The notes: generated by a model not told the origin, from the sequence alone. A stretch of DNA of 64,000 nt from Actinomadura terrae (GCF_022751215.1 NZ_JAICDG010000001.1:1612001-1676000), one strand, 5' to 3'. Positions 17,913 to 26,722 are shown, counted from the first letter of the stretch. Translations and numbers: made by a program.

Positions 17913-18980
17913 TCAGAGGCAGTGGATGACGTCGAAGTCGAGGCCGTCGGCGGCGGCGAGGAAGACCCGCTGGCGCAGGTGCCGGTCGCGCATCTCGACC
18001 GAGCCGCGCGGGCCGTCGTAGCCGAGCCCGTCCGACACCGCGCGCATTTGGCGCGCGTCCACGCTCTGCGCCCGCCGCGCCAGTTCGCTGAACAGCCGGA
18101 CGCCCTCGTAGCAGGACTCGCCCAGGCTGTTGAGGACGGGTGCGTCCGCGCCGAACCGGCCGTGGTAGCGGGCGCCGAAGTCCAGGCCCCCGGCGGTCGG
18201 CAGCGACTCGAAGTAGCCCGCCGCCGCGAACAGCCCGCGGGTGCTGTCGGCGCCGGTGGCCAGCAGCATGTTCTCGTCCATCAGGGGGCTGAAGCGGACC
18301 AGGTCGCGGTCGAGGCCCGAGCGCGCGAACGCCCGGTTGAACGCGACCGCGTCGTCGCCGACCAGCAGCATCAGCACCCCGTCCGACCCGCTGCGGGCCA
18401 GCCGCGCCAGCACGCCGCCGTAGTCCTGCGTGCCGAGCCCGACGAAGAACTCCGCGCTGACCTCGCCGCCGAGGCCGTCCAGGTAGCCGCGGATCGCCCC
18501 GGCCGTGAGCCGGGGCCACACGTAGTCGTCGCCGACGATCGCCCAGCGGCGCACGCCCAGCTCGTCGGCGAACCAGCGCAGCGCGGGCCGGAGCTGGCGG
18601 CCCGGCGTCTCACCGGTCAGGAACACCCACGGGGCGCGCTCCCCGCCTTCGTACAGCGGCGTGTAGACATAGGGGACGCGGCCGGCGACGCGCGGCGCGA
18701 CCAGCTCGCGCACGGCCGAGATGTGCCACCCGGTGACGGCCTGGACGGCACCGGTGGAGACGAGCGCGTCGACCTCCGCCGCCACCCGCTCGGGGGCGGC
18801 GCCGCCGTCGACCACCGTGAACCGCACCTCGCGGCCCAGCACGCCGCGGTGCCCGTTGATCTCCTCGGCCGCGAGCCGCGCGCACAGCTCGCAGGACGGG
18901 CCGAAGATCCCCGCGGGCCCCTGGAGCGGTATCACCAGCGCGATCGTGAGCGTTTCCGTGTCGCCGGGCGTCGAGACCAT
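17913..18980 (-). CDS. AmiC-like amide-binding sensor protein (periplasmic-binding fold, no signal peptide)
   Basis: 355 aa, type-1 periplasmic-binding-protein fold of the AmiC/UrtA/LivK group: IALVIPLQGPAGIFGPSCELCARLAAEEIN, ALVSTGAVQAVTGWHISAVRELVAP, VGDDYVWPRLTAGAIRGYL, LGESCYEGVRLFSELARRA and a final VFLAAADGLDFDVI. The N-terminus is polar, without signal peptide or lipobox, so it is predicted to stay in the cytoplasm, as Pseudomonas AmiC does. AmiC binds short amides and releases the antiterminator AmiR. Its position upstream of fmdB-amiS-fmdA on the same strand supports the same sensing role, but no AmiR-type ANTAR gene is near. Alternative: transport receptor that has lost export. Confidence 0.75.
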   Translation of the reverse strand: MVSTPGDTETLTIALVIPLQGPAGIFGPSCELCARLAAEEINGHRGVLGREVRFTVVDGGAAPERVAAEVDALVSTGAVQAVTGWHISAVRELVAPRVAGRVPYVYTPLYEGGERAPWVFLTGETPGRQLRPALRWFADELGVRRWAIVGDDYVWPRLTAGAIRGYLDGLGGEVSAEFFVGLGTQDYGGVLARLARSGSDGVLMLLVGDDAVAFNRAFARSGLDRDLVRFSPLMDENMLLATGADSTRGLFAAAGYFESLPTAGGLDFGARYHGRFGADAPVLNSLGESCYEGVRLFSELARRAQSVDARQMRAVSDGLGYDGPRGSVEMRDRHLRQRVFLAAADGLDFDVIHCL

Positions 18981-19041
18981 CGGCAGGTCCGCATGGTTGA
19001 GAGGTGAATAATTCGTCTGTGAACGGTACCCTGTGCCCTCG

Positions 19042-19479
19042 ATGGAGGCAATAAGAACAGGACGCAGCGAAAGGGACTTTTCCCAGCTCCTCGCGCTCGT
19101 CGACCGCCGGGTCGCGGCGCGGCTGACCGCCGTGCTCGCGGAGGCCGGGCGCGGGCTGGACGAGTGGCGCGTCCTCGGGCTGCTCGCCGACGGCCGGGGC
19201 CACGCGATGACGGAGGTGGCCGAGCACGCGATGCTGCCGCCGCCGACCCTCACCAAGCTCGTCGACCGGATGGTGTCGGCCAACCTCGTCCACCGCCGGG
19301 TCGACGACGGCGACCGCCGCCGCGTGCTGGTGTTCCTCACCCCGCGCGGCCGCGAGACGCACGCGACGCTCGCCGCGGCGATCGACGCGGAGTGGGAGCG
19401 GCTGTCCGACGCCGTCGGCCCGGAGGAGATGGCGCTGCTCGGCGCCCTGCTCTCGCGCGTCGCCGCCCGCCTGGCCTAG
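19042..19479 (+). CDS. MarR family transcriptional regulator
   Basis: 145 aa winged-helix protein. Core: LDEWRVLGLLADGRGHAMTEVAEHAMLPPPTLTKLVDRMVSANLVHRRVDDGDRRRVLVFLTPRG, with the DDGDRRR wing. Divergent from the AmiC-like gene (61 bp apart), so it may control the amide locus. ATG 19042 is chosen because TACCCT at 19027-19032 is a probable -10 element, placing the transcript start after GTG 19033. Confidence 0.88.
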   Translation: MEAIRTGRSERDFSQLLALVDRRVAARLTAVLAEAGRGLDEWRVLGLLADGRGHAMTEVAEHAMLPPPTLTKLVDRMVSANLVHRRVDDGDRRRVLVFLTPRGRETHATLAAAIDAEWERLSDAVGPEEMALLGALLSRVAARLA

Positions 19480-19653
19480 GGCGTGTTTCACAAAGCGGCC
19501 TCAGCCGTCACGCGGGCGCGTAGCTGACCGGTGGGGCGACGCCGAAGGCGAGCCCCACCGGGAAGATCGCGAAGCGATCCGCGCCCGCAAAGGCACGGTC
19601 CAGGCACGAGCCGCCAGGCGAGTGCCTTGGGCCGGGACTTTAAAACACGGCCT
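19479..19653. mobile_element. MITE-like structured element with imperfect terminal inverted repeats
   Basis: The left end GGGCGTGTTTCACAAAG (19479-19495) matches the reverse complement of the right end (GGCCGTGTTTTAAAG, from 19652 inward) in 9 of the first 10 bases and again in AAAG. Between them are strong hairpins and no ORF. The right end lies inside the last codons and stop of the epimerase gene. This looks like a miniature inverted-repeat element or relic insertion-sequence ends; no target duplication is certain. Confidence 0.4.
19528..19579 (+). terminator. Two consecutive hairpins between convergent genes
   Basis: Hairpin A: ccggtggggc (19528-19537) with gccccaccgg (19552-19561), enclosing a smaller cgcc-GAA-ggcg stem. 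Hairpin B: gatcgc-GAA-gcgatc (19565-19579). Both have GAA at the turn. Position between the convergent marR and epimerase genes suggests bidirectional termination. Confidence 0.6.
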
Positions 19654-20563
19654 GGATTCCCCAGCTGCCGGTGAAGGCGTCGCCCGGCGCCAGTTCGATG
19701 ACCCCCTCGCCGGACGCGAACGCGTTCGGCGGGCACGTCATCGGCTCGACGGCGAGGCCCGCGCGGGGCTCGCGCGCCTCCTCGCCGGTGTAGATCTGCG
19801 TCCACGGGTGCGCCTCGTCCGACCAGAGCGCCACCGCGCGGCCGGCGCCCGCCAGCGTCACGACCGAGCGCCCGTCGCCGTCGCGGGCGAGGTCGGTGAA
19901 GCAGTTGTCGATCTGCCGGTCGCCGAGCAGCGGGCCCGTGCGCAGGTCGCGGTCGGTGCCGGTGACGTCCAGCGGCGGTCCGGACGGGAGCTTGCGGGGC
20001 CCGACGGGCTGGTACCGGTCGGCGAGCAGCGTGACCGTGCACGCGTCGACGGGCTCGCCGACGGTCAGGTACGGGTGGGCGCCGTGCCCGTAGGGGGCGG
20101 TGACGTCCCCCCGGTTGGACGCGGTCAGCCGGACGGTGAGCCCCGCCTCCTCCGACAGCGCGTACTCGACGTCCAGGTCGAGGCGGAACGGGTACCCGGC
20201 GGACCCGAGCAGCCGGTGCGCGAGCCGCACCCGGTCGGGCTCCCGCAGCACCGCGCGCCACGGCACCCAGCGCACCAGCCCGTGGATGGCGCAGTCGGTG
20301 TCCGGGTCGGAGATGTCGAGCCGGTGGGTCGCGCCGCCGTGGTCGTAGCGGCCGTGGTCGAGCCGGTTCGGCCAGGGGGCCAGCAGCTGCCCGGACGCGG
20401 CGGGCGCGTTCTCCCCGGCGCCGTGGGCCAGCACGAGGGGCGCGCCCCCGTGCGTCAGCTCGCGCAGCGTGGCGCCCGCCTCGGTGACGACGGCCTGGTA
20501 GGGCCCGGCGATGAGCGCGTGCTGCTCACCGGTGATCGGCCCTGTGGTAATCGGCTCGGTCAT
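19640..20563 (-). CDS. Aldose 1-epimerase family protein
   Basis: 307 aa, galactose-mutarotase fold. Family features: QLLAPWPNRLDHGRY (the PNRI-type segment), DCAIHGLVRWVPW with the catalytic His, PYGHGAHPYLTVG with the second His, and GLAVEPMTCPPNAFASGE with the catalytic Glu. It interconverts anomers of a hexose or related sugar; specificity is not predictable. No sugar-use genes adjoin. Its stop codon lies inside the right end of the MITE-like element. Separated from the allG homologue by 31 bp on the same strand. Confidence 0.88.
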   Translation of the reverse strand: MTEPITTGPITGEQHALIAGPYQAVVTEAGATLRELTHGGAPLVLAHGAGENAPAASGQLLAPWPNRLDHGRYDHGGATHRLDISDPDTDCAIHGLVRWVPWRAVLREPDRVRLAHRLLGSAGYPFRLDLDVEYALSEEAGLTVRLTASNRGDVTAPYGHGAHPYLTVGEPVDACTVTLLADRYQPVGPRKLPSGPPLDVTGTDRDLRTGPLLGDRQIDNCFTDLARDGDGRSVVTLAGAGRAVALWSDEAHPWTQIYTGEEAREPRAGLAVEPMTCPPNAFASGEGVIELAPGDAFTGSWGIQAVF

Positions 20564-20594
20564 GGGCGGGACGCTACCTCGTGACCGACCCCCC

Positions 20595-22031
20595 TCACGC
20601 CATTTCCGCCAAGGCGCGCAGCGCGTCCTCGAAGACGTTCGCGGGCGGCTCGACCAGGCCCGCGCCGACCTGGCCGGTACCGGGCTCGCGTCCGGCGATG
20701 CCAGTGTCGATGACCGGGAGGATCCCGGTGCGGACGACGCGCGTCACGTCCACGCCCACGGGGGTGCCGCGGAACGACAGCAGCGGGATCTGGAGCGCCG
20801 GGTGCTCGGCGAGCGTGATCTCGTACATCCGGCGGGTCGCGGCGACCGCGTCGGGCACCTCGCCGCCGACGAACCGGACGATCGCGGGCGCGGCGGCGAG
20901 CGCGAACCCGCCCATCCCGGCGGTCTCGGTGATGGCGGAGTCGCCGATGTCGGGGTTGGCGTCGTCCGGGCCGTAGCCGCCCAGGTAGAGGCCGTCGGGC
21001 ACGCCCGCCGGGCCGGTGAACCAGCGGTCGCCGGTCCCCGAGACCTGGATGCCGAAGTCGGTGCCGTTGCGGGCCATCGCGACGACCATGCTGGAGCCGG
21101 GGACGCCGCGCGCCGCGTCCGCCGCCGCCTTCGCCGCCGCCATCCCCGCGTTCAGGAAGAAGTGGTCGTTGCCCGCCGCGAACCGCAGCGCCTCCGCCGC
21201 CCGGCCGCGGTCCACCTCCGGCGCGGCGGCGAGGTCGGGTGCCAGCTCGCGCAGCAGCAGCGACGTCGCCGCGCGGTTGCGGTTGTGCAGCTCGTCGCCC
21301 ATCTGGAGCGCCTGCGCGATGACCGACAGCAGGTCCAGCGGGCCGTGCCGGCGCACCGCCGCGCGCAGCGCCGGGCCGAGCACCTCGCCCATCCAGACGA
21401 GCCGCTCGATCACCTCCGGCCCGTACGCGCCGTACCGCAGCACCTTCCCGAGGCCCTCGTTCAGCGAGCAGTAGGAGGTGCCGCCGTGCTCGGCGTCCTC
21501 CACGACCAGCATCCACATGGACGGGCTGACCACGCCCGCCATCGGCCCGACCGCGCCGTGGTGGTGGCACGGCTCGAACGTCGCGGCGCCGCGCGCCAGC
21601 TCCCGCTCGGCGCCGAGCGGCGTCTCGGCGAGGCCCTCCAGCAGCATCGCGCCGATCAGCGCGCCGCGCATCGGGCCGGACGCGCGCTCCCACTCCAGCG
21701 GCGGCCCCGCGTGCAGGAACGCGCCGGGCTCCAGGCCGAGCGCCTCCCGCGCGGGACGGACGTCCACCAGGTGCGGGCGCGCGGTCACCATCCGGCCGAC
21801 CGCGCGGGCGTTGGCCTCCGCGTGGCCGGGGGAGCCGAGGACGGCGGCGAGCGCCGCGTCCGTCCCGGGCGGGGGCGGGCGCCAGTCGACGGTCTCGACC
21901 CGGACGGCCTGGTCCGCCAGCGCGTCGGCGAGCACGTCCACGCCGGCGGCGACGACCACCGGTTCGCGCGTGAGCAGCCCGCCCAGCGGCCGCCGCTCCG
22001 CGCCGCCCGTCCCGCTCATCGCCCCGCTCAC
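20595..22031 (-). CDS. DUF1116 protein, AllG (YlbE)-like subunit of oxamate carbamoyltransferase
   Basis: 478 aa from GTG 22031, which overlaps the allF stop (GTGA) and has AAGGGG seven bases upstream; ATG 22019 is the alternative. DUF1116 signature regions are present: FEPCHHHGAVGPMAGVVSPSMWMLVVED, SYCSLNEGLGKVLRYGAYGPEVI, QMGDELHNRNRAATSLLLREL and AMARNGTDFGIQVSGTGDRWFTGPA. In E. coli YlbE (AllG) acts with FdrA (AllF) and YlbF (AllH) as oxamate carbamoyltransferase, which splits oxalurate by phosphorolysis into oxamate and carbamoyl phosphate during allantoin use. All three genes are here in one operon. Confidence 0.85.
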   Translation of the reverse strand: MSGAMSGTGGAERRPLGGLLTREPVVVAAGVDVLADALADQAVRVETVDWRPPPPGTDAALAAVLGSPGHAEANARAVGRMVTARPHLVDVRPAREALGLEPGAFLHAGPPLEWERASGPMRGALIGAMLLEGLAETPLGAERELARGAATFEPCHHHGAVGPMAGVVSPSMWMLVVEDAEHGGTSYCSLNEGLGKVLRYGAYGPEVIERLVWMGEVLGPALRAAVRRHGPLDLLSVIAQALQMGDELHNRNRAATSLLLRELAPDLAAAPEVDRGRAAEALRFAAGNDHFFLNAGMAAAKAAADAARGVPGSSMVVAMARNGTDFGIQVSGTGDRWFTGPAGVPDGLYLGGYGPDDANPDIGDSAITETAGMGGFALAAAPAIVRFVGGEVPDAVAATRRMYEITLAEHPALQIPLLSFRGTPVGVDVTRVVRTGILPVIDTGIAGREPGTGQVGAGLVEPPANVFEDALRALAEMA

Positions 22032-23488
22032 CCCGGTGCCCCTTCCGCGCGCTCCAGCGCCTCCACGAGCTTGACGGCGCGTCGCGCCGCCTGCGCGTTG
22101 GAGGCGTACACGTCGGCGCCCGCCTCGCGCAGCGCCGCCGCCTGCCGGTCGCGGTCCTGCGGGTCGGCGGGCGTCCCGCACAGCGACACCACGGCCGCCA
22201 GATCGGAACGGTCCCTCAGCGCGGCGGCCAGCACCGGCGCCAGCGCCGCGGCGGGGTCGGGCTCGGCGCCGAAGCCGAGCACCACGTCCAGCAGCAGGAC
22301 GCCCGCCTCCGGGTCGGCCGCCGCGTGCGCGAGCGCCTCCAGCCGCAGCGACGGGTCGATCATCGGGTGGGCGCGCCCCCGCGTGAAGGCGTCGCCGCCG
22401 AAGTCGACGAGGGAGTGGCCGCGCGCCTCCAGGTCCCAGCCGAGCGCGCCGCGCGCGATCACGGCGGCCTCCTCGCGCAGCGTCCCGCCCGCGAACAGGC
22501 CGCGCAGCTCGCGTCCCGCCACGGCGGCGGGCCGCCGCCGCGCGGGCCAGCGCGGCCAGCGCGGCACCGGCCGGCCGAGCGCGCGCAGCGCGGTCTCGGC
22601 CGCGCGGGTCAGGTCGTCCTCGCCGGGCATCGGCAGCGCGAACACCACGGGCGTGTCGAGCCGCCGCGCCGCCTCCCGGATCAGGTCCGCGACGCGCGGC
22701 GCGGGGGGCTTGGAGACCAGCATGATCAACTCGGTGCCGGGGTCGGCGTCCAGGGCCGCCAGCGCCGCCAGCGCCGACCGCCCGCTCACCTGCGAGGACA
22801 GGTCGCGCCCGCCGACGCCGAGGACATGGCTGACGCCGGTGCCCGCCGCGTCCAGCAGGCACATGAGCTGCTGCGCGCCCGTCCCGGACGCGGCGACGAT
22901 CCCCACCGGGCCCGGCCGGACCGCGTTGGCGAACCCGAGGCCCGCGCCGCCGACGACCGCGGTGCCGCAGTCGGGGCCCATCACGATCAGCCCGCGCCGC
23001 GCCGCCGCCTCCTTCAGCGCGATCTCCTGCGCGACCGGCACCCCGGCACTGAAGATCATCACGTTGAGGCCCGCGTCGAGCGCGTCCATCGCCTCGGGGA
23101 ACACCCCGGGGCCGGGCACCGACAGCAGCGCCACGGTCGCCTCCGCGCGGGCCGCCGCCGACGCGGTCGTGCGCGCCGCCGGGGCCTCGCCGAGCAGGCC
23201 GCCCCGGTCGGGGACGCGGGACGCCTCGACGAGCAGCCCGTCCAGCGCCGCCCGCGCGGCCTCCAGCGCGGCGGCGTCGCGCGCGTGGACCGCGACCACC
23301 AGGTCGCCGGGGCCCGCGTCCGCCGGGACGTCGAAGCCCATCCGTTTCATCGTCTCAACGTTGAGCGGCGTGCCCATCGCGGCCATCGCGCCGGTCACGC
23401 CGTCCCGCTCGGAGACGGCGCGGCTCACCCGCATCAGCGTCACCGAATCGTGGTAGCCGCCCGGCCGCACCTCGACCCACCGGCTCAC
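22028..23488 (-). CDS. FdrA-like protein, AllF subunit of oxamate carbamoyltransferase
   Basis: 486 aa. It resembles succinyl-CoA synthetase alpha/beta-type CoA-binding folds as FdrA does: VAQEIALKEAAARRGLIVMGPDCGTAVVGG, GLGFANAVRPGPVGIVAASGTGAQQLMCLLD, GTGVSHVLGVGGRDLSSQVSG, then a second domain ending with VVLGFGAEPDPAAALAPVL and SLCGTPADPQDRDRQ. The short N-terminal part (VEVRPGGYHDSVTLM) is the FdrA-specific lead. GTG 23488 has GGAGGGG five bases upstream. Between the allH and allG homologues on the same strand. No carbamate kinase (AllK) is in the window, so the fate of carbamoyl phosphate is open. Confidence 0.88.
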   Translation of the reverse strand: MSRWVEVRPGGYHDSVTLMRVSRAVSERDGVTGAMAAMGTPLNVETMKRMGFDVPADAGPGDLVVAVHARDAAALEAARAALDGLLVEASRVPDRGGLLGEAPAARTTASAAARAEATVALLSVPGPGVFPEAMDALDAGLNVMIFSAGVPVAQEIALKEAAARRGLIVMGPDCGTAVVGGAGLGFANAVRPGPVGIVAASGTGAQQLMCLLDAAGTGVSHVLGVGGRDLSSQVSGRSALAALAALDADPGTELIMLVSKPPAPRVADLIREAARRLDTPVVFALPMPGEDDLTRAAETALRALGRPVPRWPRWPARRRPAAVAGRELRGLFAGGTLREEAAVIARGALGWDLEARGHSLVDFGGDAFTRGRAHPMIDPSLRLEALAHAAADPEAGVLLLDVVLGFGAEPDPAAALAPVLAAALRDRSDLAAVVSLCGTPADPQDRDRQAAALREAGADVYASNAQAARRAVKLVEALERAEGAPG

Positions 23489-23531
23489 CCGCGCCCCTCC
23501 CGAGAGACCATGCCGAGCCGCATGCGAACCC

Positions 23532-24467
23532 TCATGCGGTGGCCCTGCGCGTCTGGCGCGCCACCGCGGGCGCGCACAGCGCGAGCGCGGCGCGGCAGCC
23601 CGCGAGGACGCCCCAGGCCAGGTCGGCGCCGGAGGTGTGGCCCACCGCCAGCAGCCGCCGCACGGCCGGGGCCGCCGCCTCGTGCCCGGCGACGCCGCGC
23701 AGCACCGCCGCGACCTCGCCGCCCGCGCCGCCCTCCGCCGCGAAGTGCAGCAGGGTCGCGGCGAGCGCGGTGGTCCGGGTGCCCGCGTCGGCGGTGACGG
23801 CGGCGCCGAGCCAGTCGGCCAGCCGCACCGCGGGCCCGCCGCCGGTCACCGCCGCGCCGACGAGCCGCAGCGTCACCAGCAGCCCGGACAGGATGTCGTC
23901 GCCGCTCGGCGTGAGCCCCGGGCCGAGCCCGACGATGCGCTCGGCGGCCTCCACCGCGCCCGCGAGGTCGCCCGCCGCGCAGCACTCGGCGAGCCGCGCC
24001 GGGTCGGGGTGCCCGGCGAGGCCGCCCCCGGTCATCCCGGCGGCGGCGAGCGCGGTCTCCAGCGCGCGGACGCCGCGGGCCAGCTCGGCGGGACGCATCC
24101 CGCCGAGTTGGGGCGAGGGGTCCCACCAGCGGCGGACCCGCACGCTCAGCAGCCCGGCCTCGACGCGCCCGTCGCCGACCCACGCCTCGCCGCCCTCGCG
24201 GACCGAGCGGAACGGCTGGTCGCGGCGGGCCGCGCCGACCACCATCGCGTTCGGCAGCCGGTTGGCGTCGGAGCCGACGACGGCCACCACGCGCGGCTCC
24301 CGCTCGCCGCGTGTCTCCAGATACACCGCGGACGGGAACACCGCGAGGACGCGCGCCGCGCGGCGCGGCGCGTCCAGCAGCGGGCGCAGCGCCAGGCTGG
24401 CGGCGCCCGCGGTCTGGGGGCGGGAGCCCGACCGGAGCGGGATGGGCTCGCGTACCAGGGCAGTCAC
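23532..24467 (-). CDS. DUF2877 protein, AllH (YlbF)-like subunit of oxamate carbamoyltransferase
   Basis: 311 aa. DUF2877 is identified by GLGPGLTPSGDDILSGLLVTL (about residues 172-192) with the preceding AAERIV, and by NRLPNAMVVG near residue 75. It is the first gene of the allH-allF-allG operon and divergent from pucR. GTG 24467 is chosen because GGGAGGA lies five bases upstream; the open frame extends further upstream with no similarity. The Gly-Pro-Gly-Leu-Thr-Pro-Ser motif suggests a phosphate or nucleotide-type binding loop, but no role for the individual subunit is established. Confidence 0.82.
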   Translation of the reverse strand: MTALVREPIPLRSGSRPQTAGAASLALRPLLDAPRRAARVLAVFPSAVYLETRGEREPRVVAVVGSDANRLPNAMVVGAARRDQPFRSVREGGEAWVGDGRVEAGLLSVRVRRWWDPSPQLGGMRPAELARGVRALETALAAAGMTGGGLAGHPDPARLAECCAAGDLAGAVEAAERIVGLGPGLTPSGDDILSGLLVTLRLVGAAVTGGGPAVRLADWLGAAVTADAGTRTTALAATLLHFAAEGGAGGEVAAVLRGVAGHEAAAPAVRRLLAVGHTSGADLAWGVLAGCRAALALCAPAVARQTRRATA

Positions 24468-24691
24468 GGATCCTCCCGAGGCCGGGGTCGGACGCCTTCC
24501 GCCGATGCCTCCACCGAGCGGGCGGCCCGGCCTCTGCGCAGACGCTAGACCGGCCCCCGCGACGGACGTATGGGGAAAGCTGCCAAGGATGGTTGTCATC
24601 GTTCGTCTTTGTTGTCAGGGTTGATCAGGTACTGGTAGCGATCTCGCCGCAATGGGCGATGTACGCACCAAAAGGCGAGGTGACCCCTGGC
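24468..24691. promoter_or_regulatory. Divergent control region of allH-allF-allG and pucR
   Basis: 224 bp without a gene. It contains a direct repeat gttgtca at 24592-24598 and 24611-24617 (19 bp apart) inside a less GC-rich stretch, and the ideal ribosome site GAGGTGA at 24677-24683, eight bases before the chosen pucR ATG. PucR-type regulators usually bind near their own gene, so the operator is expected here; I cannot define it further. Confidence 0.5.
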
Positions 24692-26515
24692 ATGAGTTAC
24701 ACCACTGCGGACCCGGGCCCACCGGCCCTCAGGCTCGCGAGCACCGGAACGCTGACCTACGGCCTGTCCGTCGGAGAGGTCCTCGGCGTCAGCACCCTCA
24801 ACGGCGCGCGCCTCATCGCGGGCCGCGCCGGACTCGAACGCATCGTGCAGCGGCTCAACGTGATGGAGGTCCCCGACATCCTGTCGTGGGTGAAGCCGAA
24901 CGAGCTCCTCCTCACCACCGGCTACCCCCTGCGCAACACCCCCCAGTCGCTCGACAACCTGGTCGCCGACCTCGACGAGCGCGGCCTCGCGGCCCTGGCC
25001 ATCAAACTGGGCCGCTACCTGGAATCGCTCCCCGCGGAAATGATCGCGCAGGCCGACCGGCGCGGCTTCCCCCTGATCCTGCTCCCCAACGACGTCGGCT
25101 TCGACGACATCCTGAACCAGGTACTGACCGACATCCTGAACCGCCAGGCCGCCGTGCTCGCGCGCACCGAGGAGGTGCACCGCGCGCTCGTGCAGATCGT
25201 GCTGTGCGGCGGCGGCCTTCAGGAGGTCGTGGACGAGGTCGCGACGCTGCTCGACGTCGCGGTCGTCGTGCTGGACGGCGAACAGCGGGTGCTGGCCGGA
25301 GCCGGCCCCGAGGAGCACGTCCAGGCGATGCGCGCGTTCGACGCGGGCCGGCACACCGCGTGCGGCCGCGGCGGCTGCGGCATCACCGGCGCGCACGGCA
25401 CGTCCGACCACCTGGTCGTGCCCGTCGTCGCGGGCGGGTTCGACCACGGCCGCATCATCGCCTTCAGTCCGGGCGGGACGCTGCGCGGAACCGATCTCGG
25501 CATCCTGGAGCGTGCCGCGACCGTGGCCGCGCTCGTGGTGACCAAGCAGCAGGCCGTCGCGGCGGTGGAGAGCAAGTACCGCGCCGACTTCCTGCGCGAC
25601 ATCCTCGCGGGCCGCGCCGGCGAGGACGACCGGGTCGTCGCGCACTGCGACGGGTTCGGCTGGGACCTGGACCGCCCGATGATGGTGGTCGTGGCCGAGC
25701 TGGACGGGCGCCCGCGCGGCACCGGCGCGCCGGGCGCCGAGCCCGAGGGCCGGACGGCGCGCGACGCGCGGCGCCGGGCCGCGGGCGCGGCCGCGGGCTC
25801 CACCCCGGGCGCCGCCGCGGGGGCCGACCCCGACGGCGGGGCGCGCGGCGTCCGCGGCGCCGAGGAACGCTCCGCCCAGGAGCGGCTGGCCGCCGCGTGG
25901 ACGATGGCCGTCCGGCGGCACGACAAGGGCGCCGCGGTCGCGAGCTTCGCGCACGAGGTCGTGGCCGTCATCGGCGCCGACGGCGACGACCCGGCGGAGC
26001 TGTCGGCCGGTCCGGTGCAGGCGATGGTCAAGGAGGCGTCGTCGGTGTTCGCCGAGCACCTGCCGGTGCGGCGGACGTTCTCCACCGGCATCAGCCGGAC
26101 CGTGACGTCCCCGGCGCAGCTGCCCGAGGCGTACGAGCAGGCCGTCAAGGCGGTGCGGGTCGGGCGCCAGCTGCACGGCGCGGGCGCCCGCGCGCACTTC
26201 GACCAGCTCGGCGTCTACCGGCTGCTGAGCCTGGTGTCGGACCCGGACGAGCTGCACGCGTTCGTCCGCGAGACGCTGGGCGACCTCGCCGCCGACGACG
26301 AGCCGGAGCTGGTGGACCTGCGGCGCACCCTCCAGGTGCTGCTGGAGACCAACCTCAACGTCGCCGAGACGGCCCGTCGACTGCACTTCCACTACAACAC
26401 GCTGCGATATCGCATCGGGAAACTGGAGCGGATGCTCGGGGCGTTCACCGAGGACGCGCATCTACGGCTCAACCTCACCCTCGCCCTGCACGTGCTGCGC
26501 ATGCGTGGTATCTGA
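24692..26515 (+). CDS. PucR family transcriptional regulator
   Basis: 607 aa. Domains in order: PucR N-terminal purine-catabolism domain (about 20-140; SVGEVLGVSTLNGARLIAG and MEVPDILSWVKPNELLLTTGYPL), a GAF-like middle (about 160-290), a GGDEF-like CdaR domain, and a C-terminal helix-turn-helix (NLNVAETARRLHFHYNTLRYRIGKLERML, about 555-585). PucR activates purine catabolism in Bacillus and relatives. An Ala/Gly/Arg-rich insert of about 55 residues splits the CdaR domain near residues 345-400. ATG 24692 is supported by GAGGTGA eight bases upstream; ATG 24659 is a longer alternative. It is flanked by allH-allF-allG and the xanthine/uracil permease, its likely targets. Confidence 0.9.
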   Translation: MSYTTADPGPPALRLASTGTLTYGLSVGEVLGVSTLNGARLIAGRAGLERIVQRLNVMEVPDILSWVKPNELLLTTGYPLRNTPQSLDNLVADLDERGLAALAIKLGRYLESLPAEMIAQADRRGFPLILLPNDVGFDDILNQVLTDILNRQAAVLARTEEVHRALVQIVLCGGGLQEVVDEVATLLDVAVVVLDGEQRVLAGAGPEEHVQAMRAFDAGRHTACGRGGCGITGAHGTSDHLVVPVVAGGFDHGRIIAFSPGGTLRGTDLGILERAATVAALVVTKQQAVAAVESKYRADFLRDILAGRAGEDDRVVAHCDGFGWDLDRPMMVVVAELDGRPRGTGAPGAEPEGRTARDARRRAAGAAAGSTPGAAAGADPDGGARGVRGAEERSAQERLAAAWTMAVRRHDKGAAVASFAHEVVAVIGADGDDPAELSAGPVQAMVKEASSVFAEHLPVRRTFSTGISRTVTSPAQLPEAYEQAVKAVRVGRQLHGAGARAHFDQLGVYRLLSLVSDPDELHAFVRETLGDLAADDEPELVDLRRTLQVLLETNLNVAETARRLHFHYNTLRYRIGKLERMLGAFTEDAHLRLNLTLALHVLRMRGI

Positions 26516-26581
26516 GTGTAGTGGCGCGCGGCGCGGCGGCATATCACCGGCACGCGCCATTTTCGGCACGCCCTCACAAGC

Positions 26582-26607
26582 CCGGGGTCGCCGCAAGGCG
26601 ACCCCGG
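26582..26607 (+). terminator. GNRA-loop hairpin after pucR
   Basis: Perfect 11-bp stem ccggggtcgcc / ggcgaccccgg closed by a GCAA tetraloop, 66 bases after the pucR stop. No T-tract. It should separate pucR from the permease operon. Confidence 0.7.
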
Positions 26608-26722
26608 CGACCGGTCCTCCCAAACCGGTACGCGGGCTTTGGCAGATGTCGCCGGTGCCCGCTCACCTGGGTAGATCTACCTTGCCCGCATGAACGCGGG
26701 CCGACGAGCCGGGGAGGGCCGC

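Noticed and set aside
19491..19640. Riboswitch or structured ncRNA
   Set aside because: The hairpins are strong but lie between convergent gene ends and are enclosed by inverted terminal sequences, so terminator plus MITE-like element is simpler.
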